Part shown: positions 34,684 through 47,509 of the stretch, piece after piece | How the letters are laid out: each line of letters starts with the position of its first letter | Numbering within the stretch: the stretch's first letter is position 1 | NCBI RefSeq assembly: GCF_025499515.1 | Contig: NZ_JAMKFA010000003.1 | Location: 62,001 to 126,000, forward strand | Length of the DNA: 64,000 bases | Source: Flavobacterium odoriferum | GTDB lineage: Bacteria; Bacteroidota; Bacteroidia; Flavobacteriales; Flavobacteriaceae | Direction: 5' to 3' | The notes under the pieces: model-generated | Databases searched by the model: none | What the model was told of the DNA's origin: nothing | Seen by the model: only the letters and a program-made list of their open reading frames with translations | Program-made: the position numbers and the translations under genes

Positions 34684-34691
34684 TATTTTTG
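34684..34691 (+). promoter_or_regulatory. -7 promoter element of sucC
   Basis: TATTTTTG fits TAnnTTTG, 36 bases before the sucC ATG at 34728. The leader has no Shine-Dalgarno sequence. The rest of the 236-base lysA-sucC gap is AT-rich with no other feature seen. Confidence 0.55.
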
Positions 34692-34727
34692 TTGCACTTT
34701 TTTAAACAAGATAAACGCATAACAATT

Positions 34728-35921
34728 ATGAACATACACGAATATCAGGGTAAAGAAATCCTAGCTAGTTATGGAGTACGTGTTCAACGTGGTATTGTTG
34801 CAAACAATCCAGTTGAGGCGGTAGCTGCAGCAAAACAATTAACTACAGAAACAGGTACAAGTTGGTACGTAGTAAAAGCACAAATCCATGCTGGAGGTAG
34901 AGGAAAAGGTGGAGGAGTTAAGTTAGCTAAAAACTTAGACCAAGTAACTGAAATTTCTGAGCAAATCATCGGAATGCAGTTAATTACACCACAAACTCCA
35001 CCAGAAGGAAAAACAGTTCACAAAGTTTTAATTGCTGAAGACGTTTATTATCCTGGTGAAAGCGAAACTTCTGAATTCTATGTTTCTGTTTTATTAAACA
35101 GAGCTACTGGACGTAATATGATTATGTATTCTACAGAAGGTGGAATGGATATCGAAGAAGTTGCTGAGCACACGCCACACTTAATCTTTACAGAAGAAAT
35201 TGATCCTGCTTACGGATTACAAGGTTTCCAAGCTAGAAAAATTGCTTTTAATTTAGGTTTATCTGGAGAAGCTTTCAAAGAAATGGTGAAATTTATCGAT
35301 GCTTTATACAAAGCGTATATCGGCTCTGATTCATCTATGTTTGAAATCAACCCTGTATTAAAAACATCTGACAATAAAATCTTAGCAGTTGATGCTAAAG
35401 TAAATATCGACGATAACGCTTTATTCAGACAACAAAAATATGCTGAAATGAGAGACGTTAGAGAAGAAAATCCAATCGAAGTAGAAGCTAAAGAAGTAGG
35501 ATTAAACTACGTAGATTTAGATGGAACTGTAGGTTGTATGGTAAACGGTGCTGGTTTAGCAATGGCTACTATGGATTTAATTAAGTATGCAGGTTTTGAA
35601 CCAGCTAACTTCTTAGACGTAGGTGGAACTGCTGATGCGAAACGTGTTGAAACGGCTTTCCGTATTATCTTAAAAGATCCTAACGTAAAAGCTATTTTAA
35701 TTAACATTTTTGGTGGTATCGTTCGTTGTGATCGTGTTGCTCAAGGTGTTGTTGATGCTTACAAAAACATGGGTGACGCTATTACAGTGCCAATCATCGT
35801 TCGTTTACAAGGAACAAACGCAGAAATTGCTAAAGAATTAATCGATAATTCAGGTATGCCAATTTTATCTGCAGTTCAATTCCAAGAAGCAGCTGACCAA
35901 GTTAAAGCAGCTTTATCTTAA
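34728..35921 (+). CDS. sucC: Succinate--CoA ligase (ADP-forming) beta subunit
   Basis: 397 residues, standard length, starting [17 protein letters not shown]; an upstream in-frame extension overlaps the promoter and is not used. The ATP-grasp domain includes [16 protein letters not shown] and a magnesium-binding [10 protein letters not shown]; the C-terminal CoA-ligase domain has [15 protein letters not shown]. It interconverts succinyl-CoA and succinate in the TCA cycle with the alpha subunit SucD. sucD is not next to it, so the subunits are encoded apart. Codon use suggests high expression. A terminator follows. Confidence 0.97.
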   Translation: MNIHEYQGKEILASYGVRVQRGIVANNPVEAVAAAKQLTTETGTSWYVVKAQIHAGGRGKGGGVKLAKNLDQVTEISEQIIGMQLITPQTPPEGKTVHKVLIAEDVYYPGESETSEFYVSVLLNRATGRNMIMYSTEGGMDIEEVAEHTPHLIFTEEIDPAYGLQGFQARKIAFNLGLSGEAFKEMVKFIDALYKAYIGSDSSMFEINPVLKTSDNKILAVDAKVNIDDNALFRQQKYAEMRDVREENPIEVEAKEVGLNYVDLDGTVGCMVNGAGLAMATMDLIKYAGFEPANFLDVGGTADAKRVETAFRIILKDPNVKAILINIFGGIVRCDRVAQGVVDAYKNMGDAITVPIIVRLQGTNAEIAKELIDNSGMPILSAVQFQEAADQVKAALS

Positions 35922-35946
35922 TCGAATTTTAAATTCAATCATAAAG

Positions 35947-35976
35947 AAACTCTCAGATTTATCTGGGAGTTTTTTG
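35947..35976 (+). terminator. Intrinsic terminator after sucC
   Basis: AAACTCTCAGAT / ATCTGGGAGTTT with one G-T pair and a TTTA-type loop, followed by a T run, 25 bases after the stop. Confidence 0.85.
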
Positions 35977-36044
35977 TTTTTTACGGGCTCAATATTTTTT
36001 AAACTTCAAAGGATTTCTTACATTAGCAATTCAATTTACAAACC

Positions 36045-36902
36045 ATGATTTCAGAAGCGCAATTTCAAAAAGAATTAGAATTAATCATTAGTAATGCCAT
36101 TCGTGAAGATGTTGGAGATGGCGATCATAGTTCACTCGCATGTATTCCCGCTTCAGCTCAAGGAAAAGCGAAGTTATTAGTTAAAGATGAAGGCATTATT
36201 GCTGGAGTAGAATTTGCCAAAATGATTTTTCATTATGTAGATAAAGACATGAAAGTGGAAACTTTTATCAATGATGGTGAAAGAGTAAAATATGGTGATG
36301 TTGTTTTTCATGTTTCAGGAAGTTCGCAATCAATTTTGAAAGCAGAGCGTTTGGTGTTGAATTCGATGCAACGAATGAGTGCTATCGCAACAAAAACCAA
36401 AATGTTTGTTGATTTATTAGTAGGAACAAATACTAAAATTTTAGATACTAGAAAAACCACACCAGGAATTCGTGCCATCGAAAAATGGTCAGTGAAAATT
36501 GGTGGTGGAGAAAATCACCGTTTTGCGTTGTATGATATGATTATGTTGAAAGACAATCATAACGATTTTGCTGGTGGAATTCCACAAGCAATTGCAAAAA
36601 CAAAACAATATTTAATTGATAAAAATAAAGATTTAAAAATCATTGTCGAAGCCAGAAATTTAGACGAAGTGCAACAAATTTTAAATGCTGGTGGTGTTTA
36701 CCGAATTTTATTAGATAATTTCGATTACGAAACGACTAAGAAAGCTGTTCAAATGATTGGAACGCAATGTTTAACAGAATCATCAGGAAATATTAATGAA
36801 AAAACCATTCGCAATTATGCAGAATGTGGTGTAAATTATATTTCTTCTGGCGCATTAACACATTCGGTTTATAATATGGATTTAAGCTTAAAAGCACTAT
36901 AA
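36045..36902 (+). CDS. nadC: Nicotinate-nucleotide pyrophosphorylase (carboxylating)
   Basis: 285 residues, standard length. It converts quinolinate and PRPP to nicotinate mononucleotide in de novo NAD synthesis. Seen: REDVGDGDHSSLACIP near the N-terminus, ERLVLNSMQRMSAIAT, ILDTRKTTPGIRAIEKW, GGGENHRFALYDMIMLKDNH and the C-terminal SGNINEKTIRNYAECGVNYIS. The ATG at 36045 fits the family start. A BrkB-like membrane protein gene follows 3 bases later and is probably co-transcribed. nadA and nadB are not in the window. Confidence 0.96.
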   Translation: MISEAQFQKELELIISNAIREDVGDGDHSSLACIPASAQGKAKLLVKDEGIIAGVEFAKMIFHYVDKDMKVETFINDGERVKYGDVVFHVSGSSQSILKAERLVLNSMQRMSAIATKTKMFVDLLVGTNTKILDTRKTTPGIRAIEKWSVKIGGGENHRFALYDMIMLKDNHNDFAGGIPQAIAKTKQYLIDKNKDLKIIVEARNLDEVQQILNAGGVYRILLDNFDYETTKKAVQMIGTQCLTESSGNINEKTIRNYAECGVNYISSGALTHSVYNMDLSLKAL

Positions 36903-36905
36903 TTA

Positions 36906-37829
36906 ATGTCTGAAGAAATAGAAAATAAACTTAATAAAATTCCTATTGTAAAACAATTGGTTGTGCTTACTAAAGCAATAAAATTAAAAACTTTAGAAGG
37001 CTTATCGTTGTATGATATTTTGGAAATGTATGTTTTAGGAATTTTCAAAGGCGCTTTTTCATACAGAGCCAGTGCTATTGCATTTAGTTTCTTTATGGCA
37101 TTATTTCCTTTTGCCTTATTTATTCTGAATTTAATTCCGTTTATTCCATTAGAAAATTTTCAAGCCGATTTTTTAGAATTTGTAGAAGATGGTGTTCCGC
37201 CAAATACGTATGATGCCATCGAAATGATTCTTAAAGATATTATGGGAACCAGTCACCAAGGTTTGCTTTCTTCGGGTTTTATTTTGTCTATTTTATTAAT
37301 GACTAACGGAATCAATGCAATTTTAGGCGGATTTGAAATGTCGGAACATATAACGGTTACAAGAGGTTTTTTTAGACAGTATTTTATTTCCTTGGCGATT
37401 TCATTAGTGTTATCATTAATCTTAATTGTCACAGTTGCTGCTATCGTAATAGCCGAAGTAATGATTCAGAAAATCAATATTCATGGCTATATTGCAGATG
37501 TTGCTCTAATAGAATGGAGTCGATATATTTTCATTATTTTAATGATTTTAGTTACCACTTCGGTTCTTTATAAATTTGGCGCAAAAGAAACTTCTAAAAT
37601 ATCGTTTATTAGTTACGGTGCTGTTTTTACAACAATTTTAATTATCCTATCTTCTTATATATTTGGGGTATATGTTGAAAAATTTGCACGCTACAATGAA
37701 TTGTATGGTTCAATTGGTACGCTTCTTGTATTAATGTTTTACATCTGGATCAATTGCATGGTTTTACTTTTAGGTTTCGAACTTAATGCGACTATTTCAA
37801 AATTGAAAAGAAAAAATTTATATATTTAA
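36906..37829 (+). CDS. YihY/BrkB-family inner-membrane protein
   Basis: 307 residues with six predicted membrane helices after a 60-residue cytoplasmic start. YRASAIAFSFFMALFPFALFILN, split by eye into the first helix, is the family's most conserved region; ELYGSIGTLLVLMFYIW and NCMVLLLGFELNA form the last helices. The family was once called RNase BN in error and has been linked to envelope integrity; transport function is unproven. It starts 3 bases after nadC, with the chalcone-isomerase-like gene 21 bases downstream. Confidence 0.9.
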   Translation: MSEEIENKLNKIPIVKQLVVLTKAIKLKTLEGLSLYDILEMYVLGIFKGAFSYRASAIAFSFFMALFPFALFILNLIPFIPLENFQADFLEFVEDGVPPNTYDAIEMILKDIMGTSHQGLLSSGFILSILLMTNGINAILGGFEMSEHITVTRGFFRQYFISLAISLVLSLILIVTVAAIVIAEVMIQKINIHGYIADVALIEWSRYIFIILMILVTTSVLYKFGAKETSKISFISYGAVFTTILIILSSYIFGVYVEKFARYNELYGSIGTLLVLMFYIWINCMVLLLGFELNATISKLKRKNLYI

Positions 37830-37850
37830 CAAAAATTAAAACGAATTATT

Positions 37851-38414
37851 ATGAAAAAACAAATTATCACCTTTTTAGTGCTTATTGCAACAACATTAAC
37901 TGTTAATGCACAAAAAACTGTTTCAGGAGTTAAAGTAGATGAAAAGTTGTCTTTAGAAGGACAAAGTTTAGTTTTAAACGGAGCTGGAACAAGAGAAAAA
38001 ATGTGGATAGATTTGTACGTTGGTTCTTTATATTTACCAAAAAAGAGTTCAAGTGCAAAAGACATTATGGACAGTAAAGATGCTGGAGCGATAAAATTAA
38101 ATATCATTTCAGGAATGATTACTTCTGATAAAATGATTTCTGCTATAAACGAAGGTTTCGAAAACTCAACAGGTAAAAAAACAGCACCTTTAAAAGCTAA
38201 AATTGATAAATTCAAAGGTTTCTTTAAAGAAGAAATTAAAAAAGGCGACGTATTTATTATTATGAATGTACCAAACGAAGGTGTAGTAGTATTTAAAAAC
38301 GGAGTTAAAAAAGGAACAATCGAAGGACACGATTTCAAAAAAGCTTTATTCGGAATTTGGTTATGTGATAAACCAGCCGATGCGGATTTAAAATCTGCTA
38401 TGCTAGGGAAATAA
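37851..38414 (+). CDS. Exported chalcone-isomerase-like protein
   Basis: 187 residues. Signal peptide with cleavage near VNAQK, then a chalcone isomerase-like fold: KTVSGVKVDEKLSLEGQSLV, NGAGTREKMWIDLYVGSLYL, and a C-terminal KALFGIWLCDKPADADLKSAML. Bacterial members of this fold are mostly non-enzymatic, and fatty-acid binding has been proposed for relatives. It is expected in the periplasm. It ends the nadC unit at a terminator. Gene-like composition and the signal peptide support this strand over a 198-codon antisense frame. Confidence 0.88.
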   Translation: MKKQIITFLVLIATTLTVNAQKTVSGVKVDEKLSLEGQSLVLNGAGTREKMWIDLYVGSLYLPKKSSSAKDIMDSKDAGAIKLNIISGMITSDKMISAINEGFENSTGKKTAPLKAKIDKFKGFFKEEIKKGDVFIIMNVPNEGVVVFKNGVKKGTIEGHDFKKALFGIWLCDKPADADLKSAMLGK

Positions 38415-38437
38415 TTTTTCAATTAAAAATATAAAAC

Positions 38438-38467
38438 AAAAGCGTTCTCAATAGAGGACGCTTTTTT
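38438..38467 (+). terminator. Intrinsic terminator
   Basis: AAAAGCGTTCTC / GAGGACGCTTTT with an AATA loop and T run, 24 bases after the chalcone-isomerase-like gene. Confidence 0.88.
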
Positions 38468-38520
38468 ATTGATGTATTTATCTTTTGTCTTTTTTCTTTT
38501 CTCTATTCTCTTTTTCCAAC

Positions 38521-38528
38521 TATATTTG
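38521..38528 (+). promoter_or_regulatory. -7 promoter element of priA, at the start codon
   Basis: TATATTTG matches TAnnTTTG and ends only 4 bases before the priA ATG (38533). Transcription would start at or next to the ATG, predicting a leaderless mRNA. A T/C-rich tract without a properly spaced TTTG lies upstream. Confidence 0.55.
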
Positions 38529-38532
38529 TTCT

Positions 38533-40983
38533 ATGTTGTATTTTATCGAAGTTGTTTTACCTTTAGCCGTTTCTAAAACCTTTACTTATGAGGTTTCGGA
38601 AGCAGAATTTAACTACATTCAAATTGGAATGCGAGTAGCTGTTCCGTTTGGTAAAACAAAAATTTATACCGCATTAGTTTTAGATAAGAATAACACACCA
38701 CCTCAATTATACGAAGCCAAAGAAATACATCAAATTTTAGATGAAAAACCTGTTGTAAATCTTCATCAAATCGAACATTGGAAATGGATTGCTTCTTATT
38801 ATATGTGTTCGCTTGGTGAGGTTTTTAGAAGTGCATTGCCTTCAGGATACATATTGGAAAGTGAGACAATTATTTCGGCAAAAGAAAATACTGAAATAGA
38901 TTCGTATGATTTAAAGGATGATGAGTATCTAATTTTGGAAGCCTTAAAAAGCCAATCATCAATTACAGTTCAAGATGTGATTAAAATTTTAGGCAAGAAA
39001 ACGGTTTTTCCAATTATAAACAGACTATTAGCAAAAGGCGCTTTGGTGTTACAAGAAGAAATTTCGGAACAGTATAAACCGAAGTTAGTGCGATACATCA
39101 AACTACATGATTCTTTTTTGCAACAAGAACAATTAGCCGAATTATTAGAAGTTTTGTCCAAAGCCAAAAAACAACGCGAATTGGTTTTGCATTATTTTCA
39201 ATTGCAAGCTCGTGAAAAAGTACCAATTTCAGTAAAAAAACTAATTGAAACTTCCGGAAGTTCATCTGCAATAGTAAAATCGTTGGTAGATAAAACGATT
39301 TTCGAAGAATATTACATAGCACAAGATAGAGTTACTTTCGATAAAGAAGATGATAGTCAATTCACGTTAAGTGAAGCCCAACAAGAAGCTTTCGATAGTA
39401 TTCAAGAAAATTTTAAAACCTTTGATGTGAATTTATTACACGGCGTTACGGCTTCAGGTAAAACCGAAATTTACATCAAACTTTTAGAGCAATATATTAA
39501 GGATGGCAAACAAGTTTTGTTTTTATTGCCTGAAATTGCTTTAACCACACAATTAGTCCAACGATTAACAGCTTATTTCGGAAATGAAGTCGCAGTTTTC
39601 CATTCGAAATACACCAATAACGAGCGAATAGAGGTTTGGAATCAAGTGTTAGAAAATTCGCCAAAAGCAAAAGTTGTAATAGGTGTTCGAAGTGCTTTGT
39701 TTTTACCATTTTCAAATTTAGGATGTATTATTGTTGACGAAGAACACGAGCAAACCTATAAACAACATGACCCAGCGCCAAGATATCATGCAAGAGATGC
39801 AGCCATTGTTTTAGCAAAGCAACATAATGCAAAAGTGCTTTTAGGAAGTGCTACTCCAAGTTTAGAATCTTTTTATAATGTGCAATCAAAGAAATACGGT
39901 TTAACCGAATTAAAAGTACGTTATGGAAATGTGGTTTTACCTGAAATTTTGCTTATTGATATAAAAGACAAGTATTTTAGAAAAAGAATGACCGGACATT
40001 TTTCAGATGAACTTCTGGAAGCAATTACAGAAACGTTGTCTAATGGTGAGCAAGTTATTTTGTTTCAAAACCGCAGAGGATTTTCGCCTTATGTGGAATG
40101 TATGACATGTGGACATGTGCCACATTGTCCTAGTTGCGATGTGAGTTTGACCTATTACAAATTCAAAAACCAATTGCGTTGTCATTATTGTGGTTATTCG
40201 ATTGCAAATCCTACGCATTGTCACAGCTGTCAATCTGTGGATTTAACTACCAAGGGTTTTGGAACTGAACAAATCGAAATGGAATTGAAAACGCTTTTTC
40301 CTGAGAAAAATATCGGAAGAATGGACCAGGATACGACTCGAGGAAAATTTGGTTTTGAAAAAATAATTGATTCGTTCAAAAATAGAGAAATCGATGTTTT
40401 GGTAGGAACTCAAATGCTTGCCAAAGGTTTAGATTTTGATAACGTTACATTAGTTGGAATTTTAAATGCGGATAATTTATTGAATCAACCAAATTTTAGA
40501 GCTTACGAAAGAGCATTTCAAATGATGACACAAGTTTCGGGTAGGGCAGGACGTTCTGAAAAAAAAGGTAAAGTATTAATTCAGACTTTTAATCCGTATC
40601 ATAATACAATTCAGCAGGTTTTGAGTAATGATTACATGTCAATGTACAAGGAGCAAATTTATGAACGCCAAAATTTCAAATATCCACCTTTCTTTCGTTT
40701 GATAAAGCTGACTTTAAAACACCGTGATTTTGATAAGTTGAAAGAAGGTTCGCTTTGGTTTTACAATGTATTGGTGCAAAGTTTGCCTATTCCTGTTCTA
40801 GGACCAGAAGAACCAGCGATTAATCGAATTCGTAATGAATACATAAGAACGATTATGGTAAAAATTCCTGTAAATTCAAATTTGGGACAAACTAAAACCA
40901 TTATAAACAAAATGCGAAATAGTTTTGAAGCTATTCCGCAATATCGTTCTATTAAGATTACTGTAAATGTAGATGTATATTAA
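38533..40983 (+). CDS. priA: Primosomal protein N' (replication restart helicase)
   Basis: 816 residues. PriA recognises stalled forks and D-loops and reloads the replicative helicase. N-terminal DNA-binding domain (MLYFIEVVLPLAVSKTFTYEV, first half shown elsewhere), superfamily 2 helicase with Walker A HGVTASGKTEIY, Walker B VDEEHEQTYKQ, GSATPSLESF, a zinc-binding cluster of eight cysteines (CMTCGHVPHCPSC ... CHYCGYSI ... CHSCQS) and QVSGRAGRSEKKGKV. The ATG at 38533 is the family start; an upstream extension of 16 codons runs through the promoter. The stop overlaps that of the convergent LytTR gene by sharing TTAA. Confidence 0.96.
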   Translation: MLYFIEVVLPLAVSKTFTYEVSEAEFNYIQIGMRVAVPFGKTKIYTALVLDKNNTPPQLYEAKEIHQILDEKPVVNLHQIEHWKWIASYYMCSLGEVFRSALPSGYILESETIISAKENTEIDSYDLKDDEYLILEALKSQSSITVQDVIKILGKKTVFPIINRLLAKGALVLQEEISEQYKPKLVRYIKLHDSFLQQEQLAELLEVLSKAKKQRELVLHYFQLQAREKVPISVKKLIETSGSSSAIVKSLVDKTIFEEYYIAQDRVTFDKEDDSQFTLSEAQQEAFDSIQENFKTFDVNLLHGVTASGKTEIYIKLLEQYIKDGKQVLFLLPEIALTTQLVQRLTAYFGNEVAVFHSKYTNNERIEVWNQVLENSPKAKVVIGVRSALFLPFSNLGCIIVDEEHEQTYKQHDPAPRYHARDAAIVLAKQHNAKVLLGSATPSLESFYNVQSKKYGLTELKVRYGNVVLPEILLIDIKDKYFRKRMTGHFSDELLEAITETLSNGEQVILFQNRRGFSPYVECMTCGHVPHCPSCDVSLTYYKFKNQLRCHYCGYSIANPTHCHSCQSVDLTTKGFGTEQIEMELKTLFPEKNIGRMDQDTTRGKFGFEKIIDSFKNREIDVLVGTQMLAKGLDFDNVTLVGILNADNLLNQPNFRAYERAFQMMTQVSGRAGRSEKKGKVLIQTFNPYHNTIQQVLSNDYMSMYKEQIYERQNFKYPPFFRLIKLTLKHRDFDKLKEGSLWFYNVLVQSLPIPVLGPEEPAINRIRNEYIRTIMVKIPVNSNLGQTKTIINKMRNSFEAIPQYRSIKITVNVDVY

Positions 40984-41681
40984 GAATTTTCAATTGCTTT
41001 TACAATTTCTTCCTTCTTATTTCTGCTCAACGGAATTTTAGTTGTTCCTATTTCTGCAAATTTACTATTGAATTTTTCCACTCGATCTAAATTGATAATA
41101 TAGGATTTATGTACTCGAATGAATTTTCCAACAGGAAGTTCTTTTTCAAAACCTTTCATAGTTGATAATACTAAATGACTTTCATCATCAGTAACTACTT
41201 TGATATAATCACCATAGGCTTCAATCCACTTAATTCGTGACAAATAAACTTTTAATTTCTTTAAATTACTTTTAATTACAATACTTTCGCCTTGGTCTTC
41301 GTGATTTTCATAACGAAGTGCGTGCATTTCAGTAGCTTTTTTTACAGCTTTATTAAAGCGTTCTTTTGAAATTGGTTTTTGTAAAAAATCGGTAGCTTCA
41401 TAATCAAATGCTTTTACAGCATAATCAGCTTTTGATGTAATAAATATAATTTGTGGTTTCGTTTTTAAACCATCTAATAGGTCAAAACCATTAATAAGAG
41501 GCATTTCAATATCAAGAAATATCAAATCAATCGTATTGTTATTAATACAATTTTTAGCTTCTAAGGCATTAGCAAAGTCACCAATTAAGTTCAATAATGT
41601 TGATTCGTTTACTAATTTTGTGATAGTAATTCTTTGGATAGCACTATCATCAACAACAATACAATTCAACTTCATGGGCAT
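40980..41681 (-). CDS. LytTR-family response regulator
   Basis: 233 residues. N-terminal receiver domain with the acidic pair DD near residue 11-12 and phospho-acceptor D57 (LIFLDIEMPLINGFDLL), the T/S in FITSKADYAV and K in FLQKPISKERF; C-terminal LytTR DNA-binding domain (about 130-230: IKWIEAYGDYIKVVTDDESH, FIRVHKSYIINLDRVEKF, IPLSRNKKEEI). These usually pair with a LytS-type membrane kinase, which is not adjacent, so it is an orphan here. MPMK offers two start codons. Stop codons of this gene and priA overlap by 3 bases, tail to tail. Confidence 0.92.
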   Translation of the reverse strand: MPMKLNCIVVDDSAIQRITITKLVNESTLLNLIGDFANALEAKNCINNNTIDLIFLDIEMPLINGFDLLDGLKTKPQIIFITSKADYAVKAFDYEATDFLQKPISKERFNKAVKKATEMHALRYENHEDQGESIVIKSNLKKLKVYLSRIKWIEAYGDYIKVVTDDESHLVLSTMKGFEKELPVGKFIRVHKSYIINLDRVEKFNSKFAEIGTTKIPLSRNKKEEIVKAIENS

Positions 41682-41763
41682 GTAATTTTTATAAAGTTAA
41701 AAGTATAATAAATAATGTAACAAAACAAGTTTTTAAGCAGTAAAATTTTTATTTGATTTATAC

Positions 41764-41793
41764 TTGATTATTTGAATAAAATTACTATTTTTG
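41764..41793 (+). promoter_or_regulatory. Promoter of the rpsF-rpsR-rplI operon
   Basis: TTG at 41764-41766 and TATTTTTG at 41786-41793 with a 19-base spacer fit the Bacteroidetes -33/-7 consensus. It lies 32 bases before the rpsF ATG at 41826. Confidence 0.7.
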
Positions 41794-41825
41794 CACCCAA
41801 TTTTATAACAATAAATATAAAGATT

Positions 41826-42167
41826 ATGAATCATTATGAAACTGTTTTCATCTTGAATCCCGTTTTATCTGAACAACAGGTAAAGGAAACAGTAAGCAAG
41901 TTTGAAGATTTTCTTACTTCTAAAGGGTCTGAGATGGTATCGAAAGAAGATTGGGGCTTAAAAAAATTAGCTTACGAAATTCAACACAAGAAAAGTGGAT
42001 TTTACCACTTATTCGAATTCAAAGCGCCAGCTGAAATCATTATTGCATTTGAAACTGAATTCCGTCGTGACGAGCGTGTTATGCGTTTCTTAACTGTGTC
42101 TTTAGACAAACATGCAATTTCTTGGGCAGAGAGAAGAAGAGCAAAATTAAAATCTAAAACAAACTAA
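41826..42167 (+). CDS. rpsF: 30S ribosomal protein S6
   Basis: 113 residues, starting [20 protein letters not shown], the S6 start; an 18-codon in-frame extension includes the promoter and is not used. The ferredoxin-like fold is recognisable by [19 protein letters not shown] and [14 protein letters not shown]6 binds S18 in the platform of the small subunit, and the S18 gene follows after 2 bases. There is no ssb or priB gene between them, as is usual in Bacteroidetes. Confidence 0.98.
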   Translation: MNHYETVFILNPVLSEQQVKETVSKFEDFLTSKGSEMVSKEDWGLKKLAYEIQHKKSGFYHLFEFKAPAEIIIAFETEFRRDERVMRFLTVSLDKHAISWAERRRAKLKSKTN

Positions 42168-42169
42168 TC

Positions 42170-42466
42170 ATGTCTACATTAGAGCAATCTGCAAAAGGGA
42201 AAAAAGACGGAGATATCAGATATCTTACGCCTTTAAACATTGATACAAACAAAACTAAAAAGTATTGTCGTTTCAAAAAATCAGGTATTAAATATATCGA
42301 TTATAAAGACGCAGACTTTTTATTGAAATTTGTTAACGAGCAAGGTAAAATTTTACCAAGACGTTTAACAGGTACTTCATTAAAATACCAAAGAAAAGTT
42401 TCTGTAGCTGTTAAAAGAGCTCGTCACTTAGCTTTAATGCCATACGTGGCCGATTTATTAAAATAA
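42170..42466 (+). CDS. rpsR: 30S ribosomal protein S18
   Basis: 98 residues. Core [19 protein letters not shown], then [20 protein letters not shown] and [13 protein letters not shown], all diagnostic of S18. The N-terminal 20 residues before the core ([18 protein letters not shown]) are the usual Bacteroidetes extension. It has the single cysteine of zinc-free S18 types. It lies between rpsF and rplI in one operon. Confidence 0.98.
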   Translation: MSTLEQSAKGKKDGDIRYLTPLNIDTNKTKKYCRFKKSGIKYIDYKDADFLLKFVNEQGKILPRRLTGTSLKYQRKVSVAVKRARHLALMPYVADLLK

Positions 42467-42479
42467 TATTTAACAAATA

Positions 42480-42529
42480 GTTGTTGCTTCGCCATTGGCG
42501 GGCTAACTTCTAATTAAAAGGACAACAAC
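42480..42529 (+). promoter_or_regulatory. Possible stem-loop leader of rplI
   Basis: GTTGTTG (42480-42486) is complementary to CAACAAC (42523-42529), which touches the rplI start codon. Between them a small GC-rich hairpin (CGCC ATT GGCG, 42490-42500) is possible. Folding would hide the translation start, so this may be a control element for L9, or the CAACAAC may just be the A/C-rich leader seen at other genes. Confidence 0.4.
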
Positions 42530-42973
42530 ATGGAACTTATCTTAAAACAAGACGTTCAAAATTTAGGATTTAAAGATGATGTAGTAACTGTGAAAAACGG
42601 ATACGGACGTAACTTCTTAATTCCTCAAGGTGCTGCTATTTTAGCTACTCCTTCTGCTAAAAAAGTTTTAGCTGAAAACCTTAAGCAAAAAGCACACAAA
42701 GAAGCTAAAATCGTTGCTGATGCAAAATCTTTAGCTGAAGCATTAAAAGCTTTAGAAATTAAAATTACTGCTAAAGCAGGTGGTGATAAATTGTTTGGTT
42801 CAGTTACTAACGCTAACATTGTTGAAGCATTAGAAGCTAACGGTCATTCAATTGATAGAAAATTCGTTACTAGCGGTGTAGTAAAACGTGTAGGTAAATA
42901 TACTGCAAGCGTAAGATTACACAGAGATGTTATTGTTGAATTACCATACGAAATCGTAGGTGAAAAAGCATAA
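42530..42973 (+). CDS. rplI: 50S ribosomal protein L9
   Basis: 147 residues, standard length. N-terminal RNA-binding domain MELILKQDVQNLGFKDDVVT then GYGRNFLIPQGAAILAT, a long alanine/lysine helix (about 42-75), and a C-terminal domain with GGDKLFGSVTNANIVEAL. L9 spans the base of the L1 stalk and helps maintain reading frame. It ends the rpsF-rpsR-rplI operon at a terminator. It has a 63-base leader with a possible stem-loop that pairs with the sequence next to the ATG. Confidence 0.98.
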   Translation: MELILKQDVQNLGFKDDVVTVKNGYGRNFLIPQGAAILATPSAKKVLAENLKQKAHKEAKIVADAKSLAEALKALEIKITAKAGGDKLFGSVTNANIVEALEANGHSIDRKFVTSGVVKRVGKYTASVRLHRDVIVELPYEIVGEKA

Positions 42974-42993
42974 TTTTTCTTAAAATATAAATT

Positions 42994-43022
42994 AGCTCCG
43001 ATTTTATCGGGGCTTTTTTTTT
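42994..43022 (+). terminator. Intrinsic terminator of the rplI operon
   Basis: AGCTCCGAT / ATCGGGGCT with one T-G pair and a short TTT loop, followed by nine T residues. Confidence 0.88.
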
Positions 43023-43046
43023 ATCTTTACTTTATAAAATTACTAC

Positions 43047-46789
<3,743 letters not shown>

Positions 46790-46797
<8 letters not shown>

Positions 46798-47506
46798 TCT
46801 AAATTCGGCATTGGTTTTGTATTTTGGAGCACTTATTTTATATGTTGTTTCAATTTTTTTTGATAGCCCAAATTTAGAATTATTTTCAAGACCAATTATT
46901 ATTCCATCAATCTATTATTTTTATTTTATTTCGGTTAAAGGAAGGGTTAATTTATTGTTTTCGGTTTCTATTTTATCTTTTTTTATTGGCGAAATATTGT
47001 ATTTAATCAGCGCTTCAGATTTTTTGATTCCAGGTTTAATTTGCTTTGGAATTCCTTATTTCATTGTTACTTATTTCTTATGTCAAGATTTTTTATATTA
47101 CTTAAAAAAGAAAAAATATAGTATAAATAATCTTTCCTTCTACATTGTTTTATTACTCTTATTCTACCTTTTGTACAATGTTTTATCGTTTATTAATGAA
47201 ACATCTCAATTTGAATTTAGTATTTATATAATGTATGGAATTTTATTATTTGTAATGGGAATTATAACTTTTCTAATTCAGTTTAATTTCAATAACAGAA
47301 CCATTTTATTTATGGTTTTAATGGTAACAAGTTTTATTGTTTCGGATTTGTTTTTTATTTTTTCTGAAAAAATGAAAGACGTTATTGCATTAAAATTAAT
47401 TAATGTAATTTCACAACAATCATCTTACTTTCTATTTGTTTGTTATTTTATTTACAGAACTCGATTCAAAATTTATGGAAAAAGTGATTTTTTAAAAATG
47501 AATTAA
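46790..47506 (+). CDS. Integral membrane protein of unknown function
   Basis: 238 residues with about seven to eight hydrophobic helices covering the whole chain (e.g. ALVLYFGALILYVVSIFF, FYIVLLLLFYLLYNVLSFI, FLFVCYFIYRTRF). The layout resembles YhhN/TMEM86-like proteins but the conserved residues are not convincing, so no function is given. It overlaps the exonuclease-BRCT gene by 8 bases, which suggests it was originally coupled to the gene ending in that BRCT domain. It converges on the 5'-nucleotidase genes, with 3 bases between the stops. Confidence 0.7.
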
Positions 47507-47509
47507 AAA

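Noticed and set aside
37826..38422. 198-codon open frame on the minus strand
   Set aside because: It is antisense to the chalcone-isomerase-like gene, which has a signal peptide, a recognisable fold and a matching terminator; the minus frame has no promoter or family resemblance.
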